Shown in pieces: positions 30,734-40,654 of a stretch of DNA of 64,000 bases. Numbering within the stretch: the stretch's first letter is position 1; each line of letters opens with the position of its first letter. The notes below the pieces were generated by a model. That model saw only the letters and a program-made list of their open reading frames with translations. It was not told the origin of the DNA and made no database searches. Source of the DNA: Cylindrotheca closterium (taxonomy: Eukaryota > Bacillariophyta > Bacillariophyceae > Bacillariales > Bacillariaceae); contig CAKOGP040002014.1 of the NCBI GenBank assembly GCA_933822405.4, forward strand, positions 1 to 64,000. Reading direction: 5' to 3'. The position numbers and the translations under genes are program-made.

Positions 30734-31660
30734 ACCGGTACTGGTGTAGATTAGATGCTACAGTTGACTGAAGTCGATGATGATGTGTCTGTGTAATTGT
30801 GATGATGTCAGCTGTTGCAGAATTTTGGAGTTCCTTACACGTACCAGTACGTGCGCGTGGTTCTTGTGTTCGGTTTCATGCGCACATTATTGCGCATTTG
30901 ACCTCCTCGACTTTTGATTACTTTTTCGAAACGCCCAAACAAATTCGAAATAGCCTCTCTTCTTCGGCTTGCCAAATAATGTTTTACGAAGACGCAAAAA
31001 AGTCAGTACCTACTGTACGTTACGTTACCTGTCACACAAACATTTTCTCTACGGTTCACTCTACAGCCATCGTCTTGCATTCGACCCTTCCCAGTATGTC
31101 CTTGGTAGGGTTTCGGTGAATTCCTTCGCTCGTTTATGTGCGACCGACAGACGATATTGACGAACTGAAACTGCAGAGTCAAGAGCGTACAGTACCGGTA
31201 CTACTGTACGGTGTGGGATGGTTGGATTAGTTGAAACGGTTTGGGCTTATTCTGCTCTGCGACATGGGAGCGTTTTCGCAACTCATCATGTTACTATTAT
31301 TTTTCAATCCTCCTGCCTGGCTTTGCTCGCTCGGATGGATCTATTGGACACAACCTCGGAATAAATGTTACCCGGTAAGTTCGACCAGGTAATGAAATCG
31401 CCTTTCTCACGCCAGTTCCACTTAAAAGTCGAATCGTAATCTTTTCACCAGTGTATGAAAACGGAGAATCTGGAATGTCCTTTGATGGTACGAAATTGAG
31501 TTCAAGATTAGATCTCATACAAGGACTGTAGAAACTACCAGGTACTCGATGCTCACTACTGTACGTATGTATTCGACATCAATTTTGGTTTTGAAATCCA
31601 CCGCCTCACAATCACATTTTCATTTTTACTTTCACAACAGTTTTGTCAAGATCTTCTGCC
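30734..31660. other. Intergenic stretch between peroxiredoxin and member K
   Basis: Contains AGTACCGGTACTACTGTAC near 31190 and one small minus-strand frame (31297-31518, 73 codons, ATG start, no known motif) that I do not call a gene. The final 25 bp match the leader of member H. Confidence 0.45.
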
Positions 31661-32131
31661 ATGAACCGAACAAGATCCAACAACATGGTGAGGAATCTTC
31701 CGGAACACATTCAGATCCAAGGAAGCCCTGATAGTGAAACTTCTGATTGCAAAGTGTATTACAACACAGACCTGAGATCGTTTCTGCATCAACTGGCACA
31801 GGACAGTGGTGATAGGGGCTTCGAGATACTGCCAAAGCATAGATTGACTCCACGATGCAGTATTAAGCGAAATTCTGCACCTCCAGTCATCGACGGAGCT
31901 ACTCGAAAGATGCTCTCGTGTTATGCGGCAGTCAAAAGTCACCGTCGCAAGAGTTGCGAATTTAATCGTCGTGATGGTGGTTGTGCTGAAACCTCAGAAG
32001 TCTTGGCTGCAACTGTCTTTGATGACAAGTTCCTTGAAAGTGTCATCGACGAGGTTGACAGTATTCTCTACGATGATGCTGATGATGATCTTGAAGACGA
32101 TGACATCCAATCCCAATCTGGTTCTGCATGA
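31661..32131 (+). CDS. Family member K: truncated LA/DN-box protein (156 aa)
   Basis: The box is LRSFLHQLAQDSGDRGFEIL, then LTPRCSIKRNSAPPVIDGATRK, RRKSCEF, and FLESVIDEVDSILYDDADDD, all in the order of C/H/I. It then stops at QSQSGSA, before the SFQRF, PIRKGSI and RRNSLDTG blocks. About 100 bp further on, in the same frame, SFQRFSVHP is still readable (32234-32260), matching H/I, so the downstream half looks decayed. The leader (GTCAAGAT...CC then ATGAAC) is shared with H, which fixes the start. It may be a shortened gene or a young pseudogene. Confidence 0.55.
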   Translation: MNRTRSNNMVRNLPEHIQIQGSPDSETSDCKVYYNTDLRSFLHQLAQDSGDRGFEILPKHRLTPRCSIKRNSAPPVIDGATRKMLSCYAAVKSHRRKSCEFNRRDGGCAETSEVLAATVFDDKFLESVIDEVDSILYDDADDDLEDDDIQSQSGSA

Positions 32132-32599
32132 GAAGTTACAGACAAAGATTATCAATCCCCAACAAAGGAAGCGTAACCTTTGTCCCCGCTGTGACAAATT
32201 TTTTTTGACCCGCTTCACTCATTTGCAATCTTAAGTTTTCAGCGGTTCAGCGTGCATCCGCCAAGATTTCAATGATTCTCCTTGACTTCCGGAATGATAC
32301 CGTTGCTAAAATGCACAGTCGGTGGGACGGTGCTCCAGATGATTCTGCAAATCTGAACCCATCCAACTTGCCGGATGCCTGGAACCTCAAACTCTATGAC
32401 CCCGCAATGCGCACACTCGTGTTAGCACAACGGAGAAGTATAGGAATACAGCGCATCCAACTATGCGCTTGACAGGGCATCGCTTCATTACAACTGCAAA
32501 TTAACAAAGTGAAATTTATTGCTATCATTTTCCTTTAACATAGATTCCCTGTCTTCCTCTGCTGAGTAAATTTTATGCTTGACTGAGAGACCAGGCTTT
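32132..32599. other. Intergenic stretch with relic of member K
   Basis: Holds the SFQRFSVHP remnant and a 66-codon frame (32272-32472) without family motifs. It ends with the 3' flank of the Cys-rich gene. Confidence 0.45.
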
Positions 32600-33731
32600 T
32601 TATTTCTTTCCCTTGGCCCACCACGCCTCCTCGTCATCGTCGTCCAAGGTACCACCTTCACTGTCTGCCCCTCTTTCCATCTTTTCAGCAGTCGGAACAC
32701 TGGGTAACGGTTCCCCCTTCTTCATCTCTACATCCATTTGAGCCGAACTGCATCCCATTGCTATCACTTTGACAGACCAGATCCCGCGCCAGATTGTATG
32801 AGCACAAGAAATGCAAGCTCTTCCAGCTCGTCCTCCTTCCTCCGAACACTCTTGAGCCCCCTCACTTTCAGTGGCGCAGCAACCTACTAGACAACTGGCA
32901 CACTTGACACAACATCCCAAGCAGTACAGTTGCGACATGATATTTGAAAAGAATCCAATGCACTTGCGGACTCGAACTTCGGTGGGGTCGTCTCCCAAAT
33001 TGCGCTGTTCCTTGATCATGCGTCTATTGACATCAAAGGAACAGCAGACACTCCAGGCACCAGCAAGACATGTGACTTCGGCACACAAGAAGGCGTTCGG
33101 ACATTTTTCCTAAAGACGAGGTTAGCGTCAGTATGAGGCAATACCGATCGTTACAGAAACACATCCATTACAGATGTAGTTATTCTTACCTCGCCGTAGG
33201 TTCCAGACTTGATGGTGATAGGCATACTGGGACACCTTCTTGCACAGCACTGTGGGCCATCATGATATCCTTGCCATAGTTTATACTTGAAGTGGTGTGA
33301 GACAGGACTGTTTTCAATGCCATCACATACATCCAATATCATCGTCATCATCCATAAAACCTTACCTTGCTCATGTCTCCCTCCAACAATTTTCGTCGCA
33401 TATGCCACTGACCACATGGACAGCATATAGTGTAGAAGCACCATTGTGGGCAAGCCTTGATGGGTGTCTTCATCATTGGTACCTGCCAACCTCCACCGGG
33501 AGGACTCGTCTCTGGTGCTTTAAAGAAGAAGATGCACGGAAAGGCCAGCGGTGATCCAAAGATCCAAATGGCATCAGCGACACATTCCATGAAGGGATTG
33601 ATGGCTTCAAATCCATCAGCAATGCAACCGTAGCATCCATCACATCCACAGCCTTCTGTCCAGAAATCACAGCAAATAGCGTCCACGCACTCTGACGGAG
33701 CGCCGAGTTCTTGTAACATTGCTCGACTCAT
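32600..33731 (-). CDS. Cys-rich PLAC8-like protein (323 aa, three exons)
   Basis: Exons are 33366-33731, 33190-33285 and 32600-33109, all phase 0, separated by two 80-nt GT-AG introns. More than 30 cysteines cluster in motifs such as ICCDFWTEGCGCDGCYGC, CPQWCFYTICCPCG, CCARRC and LYCLGCCVKCASC. Two or three moderately hydrophobic stretches (AIWIFGSPLAFPCIFFF, CFYTICCPCG) could touch membrane. The pattern of paired Cys with a middle NRRMIKEQRNLGDD...KC resembles PLAC8 proteins (plant FWL/cornifelin group; metal handling or cell size), but I am not certain. The C-terminus is acidic with an end DDEEAWWAKGKK. There is no signal peptide. It could equally be a diatom-specific zinc-binding protein. 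Confidence 0.6.
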
Positions 33732-34139
33732 CTTGATGTAATTTGTTGTCAGTTAAGTGAAAGTTCGTGTGAAAAAAAGGCTTTATTTTCTGATTCTGAA
33801 TTGATGCTGAAGTAACGAGCACTATGATTTATTCAATACGGAAGGTTTGACTTCAATTGGTATTGAACTTCTATTGCTTATTTTGACTCTCGATTGTGAA
33901 CAATCAACATGAAAAAATGCCGAAGCTACAGTATGCTGCGTCTCGTTTAGATGATGTCCCGGATTTTCGAATTCAATGGTCATTCGTTGGGCCAACTCTC
34001 CGAGTGACTCCTCCGATCCGAAAACCATCTTGAAATTCTCGATCGGATCTCGAATATGCGGGTACCATATACAGTACTGCAAGAGTTGAAGTTGGTATGA
34101 TAGGTTTAACACCCATGCATCTTCTACTTTTAGTTAACT
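33732..34139. other. Intergenic stretch between Cys-rich gene and signal peptidase
   Basis: A minus-strand frame of 68 codons from ATG (33822-34028) lies here. It has no recognisable motif and follows the signal-peptidase stop closely, so it is more likely 3' flank than a gene. Confidence 0.4.
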
Positions 34140-36008
34140 TCAAAATTTGTTGGATAGCTGAATGCGATCTAGTGGCCAGATCCTCGCTACCGGTTTGCCA
34201 ACAATGTTTTCCTTGGGCAATACACCGAACACACGAGAATCGACCGATACGGCCTTGCAATCACCTACCACATAGGCTTCATCCTCTCCAAGCTCAGCAA
34301 CATTTCTCCCCTTTCCGTTTTTTAGCATCTTATCAATTAGTCTTAGTGGTTCATCTTCGCACAAATCTCGATTGGGTCCCATTGATGGCTTGCCATCAAT
34401 CGTCACCTCCCTCGTCTCATCGTCCAATCGAATATTCTTGTCACCTGGAACTCCCACCAAGCGTTTCACAAAGAGGGATGTTCTAGAAATGGGTCGACTT
34501 TGAGGACTTGATGAGGCAATCAAGTCCGTCAGAGAAGGTGGCGGTCGAAAAAGCACTACATCTCCTCGCTGGGTGCGATCGTACACCCCTGGTAGCTTTT
34601 CCACAAGCAAGACGTCGCCCCGCAGCAATGTAGGTTCCATGCTTGCACTGGGAATGGCATACAAGGACACGAAGGTTCTCAAAAACAGTGCTACTGGAAT
34701 GGGCATGATAGCAACCGCCAAGGCCAACGCATAGGCCTCCCATTCACGCTGAAAGGCTGCCGTGATTCGAGGAATGGCCGAATCCCTATTGAAACGAGTA
34801 GACGTCACATTGGCAAGGAGTTCCGCGTCGACTTCCATCGGCCAGTCTTGAGTCATTCCATTTCGTTGCCAAAGTTGTCGCTGAAGCTTCCATCCACACG
34901 GCCTTAGAGCTAGCTTCGCTCGGTTCTTTTCCTCTTGGCTTGACAGAGAAGATGTGGAGAAGAGTTGGTTTCCATTCCCGTCCGTCATGGTCATGATGCG
35001 GTAGTCAATGCCAGGATACACAAAACTTTCTTTCAGTTTCTCGGCTTGAATGCTTCCTTCCTCCATGGGACGGGGTACGATCACTTCGCCAGCCCGAAAT
35101 TCGCGGGAGGACAATGGTTGGTTGGATGACCGAAGGACATCACCCAAGGCACCCTTGGGAGGAAAGGAAAAGGAAATCCCACTTTGTCGCTTGTCAAAGA
35201 CTGTAATATTTCCTCTGGCACATATTCGACCTAGGCCTTGGCACACTTCACCAGCACTCCATATGCTCGATCCCCAATCGGTCGCTCGGCCGACGGATTC
35301 CACTGCTTCCAATTCGTGACAAAAGGTCATGGCGGCCGACCAGGTAGTGTTGGATTTGGGCAGTCCACCCGAAGTAGAGATTGATAGTATTTCCATATCA
35401 TCATCGCCATCTGCAGCACCGGTATTCTCTTTGGATACGCACAATTGCAAATTCCAGGAAACATCCAGTTCTTCACCATATTCTTTTGGTAGATACCGAA
35501 GATAGGCTGATGCAATACCACCAACGCTGCCAGACCCACTGACATATCGTCCTCTTGGATACAATAGTATTTGAAATAATTCTGTTCCAATATCAAATTC
35601 CTCACTCAGTATACAGTAAGGGATTTCTTCCGACTCTCCTTCAGAAGTAATTCGGTTACCGACTGTGGTTCGATCATTACCTACTAAGCTAGTCACCGGT
35701 CGAGGATCGTTCCACAATTCAATGAATTTATCCCCAAAGGATTCTGGCTTTGGTCTTTTGTTGATCAAAGGAACGGAAAATGAATAGGTGGGGGCATGCT
35801 TATGATCATCATTGCTGAGGAATGCGTCAGGAGAATTCAGAACTGGATTTGTGTTCTTGCTCGTGGTGCTGAGGATGGAAAAGGCATCTACAGTGATGCT
35901 AAAATGAAGCAAGCTGATTATGAAGAGAATATCCCAAGTGTTATGGAACGACTGAAATGGCATTATCAGAAACCTGCACCGAAGCATGGTTGCATATCTG
36001 CGTTTCAT
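34140..36008 (-). CDS. Type I signal peptidase, plastid-type, with extra N-terminal domain (622 aa)
   Basis: The C-terminal 200 residues are signal peptidase I: membrane anchor (LALAVAIMPIPVALFLRTFV), IPSASMEPTL with nucleophile Ser456, RGDVVLFRPP, FVKRLVGVPGD with base Lys515, and GDCKAVSVDSRVFGVLP near the end. The N-terminus has a signal peptide ending VDAFSILS (Ala42-Phe43), the AF junction of diatom plastid proteins, so a thylakoid or plastid processing peptidase is likely. Residues about 75-330 form an extra region with ELFQILLYPRGRY, AYLRYLPKEYGEELDVSWNL and a late WGSSIW, which looks MATH-like; this is a weak call. The frame is open upstream to 36251, but the start before the signal peptide is chosen. 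The acceptor-free single exon reads cleanly. Confidence 0.8.
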   Translation of the reverse strand: MKRRYATMLRCRFLIMPFQSFHNTWDILFIISLLHFSITVDAFSILSTTSKNTNPVLNSPDAFLSNDDHKHAPTYSFSVPLINKRPKPESFGDKFIELWNDPRPVTSLVGNDRTTVGNRITSEGESEEIPYCILSEEFDIGTELFQILLYPRGRYVSGSGSVGGIASAYLRYLPKEYGEELDVSWNLQLCVSKENTGAADGDDDMEILSISTSGGLPKSNTTWSAAMTFCHELEAVESVGRATDWGSSIWSAGEVCQGLGRICARGNITVFDKRQSGISFSFPPKGALGDVLRSSNQPLSSREFRAGEVIVPRPMEEGSIQAEKLKESFVYPGIDYRIMTMTDGNGNQLFSTSSLSSQEEKNRAKLALRPCGWKLQRQLWQRNGMTQDWPMEVDAELLANVTSTRFNRDSAIPRITAAFQREWEAYALALAVAIMPIPVALFLRTFVSLYAIPSASMEPTLLRGDVLLVEKLPGVYDRTQRGDVVLFRPPPSLTDLIASSSPQSRPISRTSLFVKRLVGVPGDKNIRLDDETREVTIDGKPSMGPNRDLCEDEPLRLIDKMLKNGKGRNVAELGEDEAYVVGDCKAVSVDSRVFGVLPKENIVGKPVARIWPLDRIQLSNKF

Positions 36009-36043
36009 GTTGAGAATCCCGATGATTCTTTGTAAAATGATAC

Positions 36044-36051
36044 TGACGTCA
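36044..36051. promoter_or_regulatory. Palindromic CRE (TGACGTCA)
   Basis: A perfect 8-bp CRE 36 bp before the chosen signal-peptidase start, within the 163-bp space between two genes. bZIP proteins bind this site; use here is inference. Confidence 0.35.
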
Positions 36052-36171
36052 GAAGTAGCAAGATCGGGCGACTGTGCTAAAGAATACGATTGGCAGTATA
36101 TTATACCGTAAACAGTTTGTTGGTTGTTGGAATGGAATACGGAAAGATTAAATATGGAAAAGTTATCGCGG

Positions 36172-39100
36172 TTATGATGTTGCTGCTTCTTCTTCAGGGG
36201 CAAGATCGCTGGAAAAGTTGATGACTCTGCCGGTTCCCCGAGGTTGGTCATCTCGCAAATTAATCTTCAAACTCTTTTCAGAGGCCCTCAAAAAGCCAGT
36301 GATAAACTTCTCAGGTACGCTTCCATTCACCTTCTCCCCGCGGCCTTCTTCAAAGGTGAAAAAGTTGAGATCCACATGGGTTCGACCATCCCATACCAAA
36401 ACAACATTGGCAACCTGGCTCGAGTATACAATGAGACCACCATCGCCAACCTTCTGAGTCTTTTCAAACTTTCCAGCAGAGGCGTCAAATCCAGCAGTCT
36501 GAATGGCCGTCTTCAACATCTTGAATAGACCGTCAAACTTCAACTCAACATCAGGTCGATTTGCTTCCAACTGGAAAACATTTTGACGTCCAAGCGGGTG
36601 TTGTTCGGCATATTGCTTCAACCCTGGGGCATTGTCGTAGTCTTTTTGCTCAAAATTGACCGGTTCGAAATCGAAGTCATATGGGAAAAGACCAGCATTG
36701 ATCGTGGTAAGCTCCACCTTCACATCGGTCAGACGTTCCTTGATATTGTGCTCGACAGCTTCCAGACTATACACATACAAGGTGTTGCCACAGTAGACAA
36801 GTCCAATCTCCACAACATCTTCTCCAGCATGAGTCAACTCAAAGACGGCTCTTGCAACAGGGTCATCTCCATGCTGAATGCGATAACGATCCAAAAAGAA
36901 CTTGCGGAACTTTTCTTCCTTTGGTTCGGCCGTAAAGGCCAAGACGACATTGACGGTATTGAGAACGGATTCACGAACTTCGTCGGCATCCAAAATACTA
37001 TTGAAGATTTGCAGCATTTCATAGGGCGCCGAGCTGTCGACCATAAGCATGTCGAACGGCTTGTTGGATTCATTCACAAAATCTTGCCATTGCTCGGCCA
37101 AGGCCTTTTCGCATTGGAACATTTTCTCTTCGCTTTCCAAGGAATCACAGGTTTGGAACTTGAACACCGTCGTGACAAGCGGATTGGAGTCGGCAATATC
37201 AAACGACATGCAGTCCGAACCTTCCAATCCACAAACAACACCAACCGTGACGGTATCATAAGCAGAATCCAAAAGTGTAAAAGTTTGGTTCAGTGCAATT
37301 TCAATGGCACGCTTGGGAATTGGAGCAACATCGGGAGAAGTTTCTCGTTCCTTGCAGTTGCGATTCATATTCGTCACCGTCTTGGAGTATGGTCCAATCT
37401 TCACTTGATCCTCCTTCCAAGTACTGGATCCAAACATACCTCCAACGACAATTTTGTAGGCAGAGACCAAAGAACTCTCTACAGCCTTTGTCAAGGCCTT
37501 CTTCAATGATTTGATTTCAAAAGTCTTGCCCCATAGATTGATATCGAATCCAATATAGTTGTGTTCCGGCCACAAACGTGCGGCAATGTATCCTTCCTTG
37601 AGTACGGCAACCACCAGGTTCCCACTGTAGGCTTTGCTAGGACCCACAGTGAATCCTTGTTCAGTAGCGACATCCTGGAGTAGCTTGACAATCTTGGCCT
37701 TGTCATCGAATGCAATAGAAACCTCTTCGGCATTGACAATTTCCAAAATACCGGCACTGGTGTCTTGCTTGGACGTATCAATGGGTGGAGTAATGGTATC
37801 GCACTTCCCAATCGCCCGGGCATCGTTCTTGCGGTAATCGTGCATCAAATCGAAACGATTGTCATCCTTTGTGAGTGGGGTGTACAGTAGATTGGGGATT
37901 TCGTGATCCTTGGCGTCATCGTGCAAAAAGTCGACCTTGTTACTGCCCAAAGCAACGACTTGGGAGCAAATGATTGGAGAATCGTATAGAATTTGGACCG
38001 TGTAGTCAAAGACATCCGAAAAGTGTTCCAAGTACAGTTCGTTCTTGACAATGACACCATCCTTGTTCAATAGCAACGCCAAAGCATCAAAGACATCCAA
38101 TTCCTTCGTGACGGAAAGGGACATGACGGTTTCGGACAGATCCACCAAGACCAAATCAAAGGATCCCCAATATTCTTCTGGCAGTAGCAACATACTCTTG
38201 GTAGCATCTCCAAACCACCACTCGACACGTTCGTCATCAAAATGAGGCTGGGTTTGAAAATACTTGAAGGACTTTCGTGTAATGGTTTGATCCAATTCCA
38301 ATCCCACCACCTTTTCCAAAGTGGGGTACTTCAAGGCTTCAAACAGAAGCATGGAATCACCACCACCCACAAAGAGGACCCGCTTGACCGTATCAATGAA
38401 TCGTGCCGCATAATGTGTGACAAATTCGTGGTACTGTGGACGGTAGCAGGAACAGATTTGGACAATGTTATCAATATCCATGCACACATCGTCCATTTCT
38501 TCATTATACTCAAATCCAACCGGCTGATAGTTGGTCTGAAGGGATTCCAAGTGCGTGTAATCGTGGAACATCATGACTTCTCCATTGTCGCAAGTAGGGC
38601 TGATATAATCCAAATCATCCGGCTCGTACTTGAGTAGATCGTAGTGATGGTCTCCTTCTTCATACGTCAGTGCTGCCGTGACATTGGTGGCACACGCGGC
38701 ATCTCCGGGACTGGAACATTGGAGTGCACCACCCTGGCTTTCCAATTTGACCTGTTCGTATTGCTTGTCCAAAAACTCGCGGGCAAGTTCCAATGCCAGT
38801 GTATTCCCCTTGTGAAAGTCCCAAATGATTTGCCATTCTCGTTCTGGAATTTTGGGCCATTTGGTCCGATGAAAGTTGAGATTTTGAATCCGTCGTTGAC
38901 GTCGCAATTGTCGTCGGACCCAAACGCGAGCATAGCGAAGGTATTCGTCCTTGGGGATAAAGCGAGTGGGCCAGTCTACAATCTTGACCTCGCCCGTTTC
39001 TTCGTCCTCGTCGATATCAAACTGAATGGTACCACCCAAGTTATTGTAGTACCAACGTTGTGGGTATTCCTCGACAAATCCGTAATCGCGAAGAATTTCT

Positions 39101-40158
39101 GCAGTTTGTTGTTGTTGTTGTTAGATCATCACATATCATAATACACACACCATAATACACACATCCACCTACCTGCAGCACCATAATGAGATCTTCGTCC
39201 TTCACATTCGGCACAAAAATTGTAGGAATTAAAGATTTGTTCTCCCTTTTGAATGGCACGCGACGCCTTGGTAACGTGCGGTGACTCGTGTTCCCAACGA
39301 ATCTCGGTATTGTGATACTTTCCATTCCGATGGTTGTAAAAATCGTATCCCGGAACCATGATATAGTCGTCACTGCGTTGGACTACCAGCAAAGCCGCAT
39401 GCCTGGCCATGTTGTCCCGACGAGATCCGTGACACTTTTGATTAAAATCCAGTTCCAACCTAAATAAGAATTTTAATAAGTGAGTGACTATGATTGTGTC
39501 AGGTAGGCAATATGATGGCGCCAATCGATCATGCAATGTAGATTGTACTACACCACACAAACAGCCACAGCCACATACACACACAGCCACACACACATTG
39601 TACTCACCATTCAATGGGTTCCTCTGGCGGAATACTATCAAAATCAGAAGTCCTGGGATCATTTCCCTGAGGAACCCCCACAATTTCATACAATAGATCC
39701 TTGGCCTTTTCGCTCCAATTGGAAGGCAAATCGTTGTCCGGCTGAGATTTGAGATAGGCTGGATAAGGATGATACTTGGATTTTTCTCCTAGTTTCATCT
39801 CCTTGAGTACAGCTGCTACAGTTCCGCAACACATCTGTCCTTCTTCGTTCTTGTCGTGGCTCTTGATGATCAACTCCCACGGGACGGTCATTAACACTTC
39901 GCCTTCTTCAATATCCTCGACTGCAAAGACGCCCACAGGCGATTGCGTCGAGTTTTCAGTCTTTTGCAAAGCTTGTTTGGGATTGAAATAGCCTCCTTCG
40001 GCGTTGTGAATCCAATCTAAAACAGAAACAGCCATTTCCAAATTGCTGTCCGTGTCCATGATGGTGGCAGCATGGATGGATTGCGGACAAAAAGAAACAG
40101 CCCAGAAAAGAGCGGATAGCATCAGCGGCCATCTTGTGGTAAGCGACAAGAGAGACAT
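36172..40158 (-). CDS. Secreted SET / aminopropyltransferase-like / AdoMetDC-like fusion (1254 aa, three exons)
   Basis: Exons are 39608-40158, 39173-39459 and 36172-39098; introns of 148 and 74 nt give EPIEWLELDFNQ and HYGAAEILRDYGF. A signal peptide (LMLSALFWAVSFCPQSIHA) leads into a SET domain of the LSMT/SETD3 type (about 45-300): VPWELIIKS, VPGYDFYNHRNG, GEQIFNSYNF, LRDYGFVEEYP. At about 515-650 is a spermidine-synthase-type Rossmann fold (RVLFVGGGDS, VVGLELD, DLVLVDLSE). About 729-820 resembles bacterial AdoMetDC (LWPEHNYIGFDINLWG), but the pyruvoyl Ser, the His and the Cys of the usual ESHISIHTWPE...TCG are Gly, Arg and Trp. A second degenerate Rossmann-like part (about 820-1000) and another AdoMetDC-like part (about 1150-1210, VLVWDGRTHVDLNFF) follow. 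Diatom fusions of these enzymes have been linked to long-chain polyamines for silica; that role is inferred here. Confidence 0.75.
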
Positions 40159-40654
40159 GATCTTCTTCTATGATATTGTCTTCTTGTTGCCTACAGTACT
40201 GTACGATATCGGATTTCTTCGATCTACTGTATCTGATTTTAGATTTTCTATTATTAATATATGATGATGCGTGGCCTTTTATTGTTGGCAGCATTGGTTT
40301 TTGGCAGTGTTTGATTCATTCGACTCATCGGATTTGATAATTTCAATTCAAATATCATATGCATGATTGCTGGTACAGACGGACAGGCGCCAGGCTAGCC
40401 TCAACATACAAAAATACACCACAATAACACATTATTTTGTCTCAGGTCAACTTTAGGAGCCTTTAGCACGATTGTATTGATTGCGATTCTACCTCAAGAC
40501 ACATCATACGCTTTTCAATATACTCTAACCTACTGATCGAGCCAATAATCGCTGCAAACGAACCACTCAATCAAAAGCTACCGCACTTTTCATTCCAATC
40601 CAGTTGATTATTTTGAATATATTCCTCCTCCTCATCATACTCATCATCATCATC
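40159..40654. promoter_or_regulatory. Divergent promoter region of SET fusion and DRG1
   Basis: Holds ACAGTACTGTAC near 40195 close to the fusion-gene start, and a TCATCAT-rich leader just before the DRG1 ATG. Confidence 0.4.

Noticed and set aside
33822..34028. Frame of 68 codons after the signal peptidase
   Set aside because: No recognisable motif and probably 3' flank; it could not be joined to the peptidase, whose own end is canonical.
36009..36251. Longer N-terminus of the signal peptidase
   Set aside because: It would bury the plastid-type signal peptide and overlap the 3' end of the next gene.
36583..37509. Plus-strand frame of 308 codons opposite the SET fusion gene
   Set aside because: Antisense shadow; the minus strand carries recognisable conserved domains throughout.
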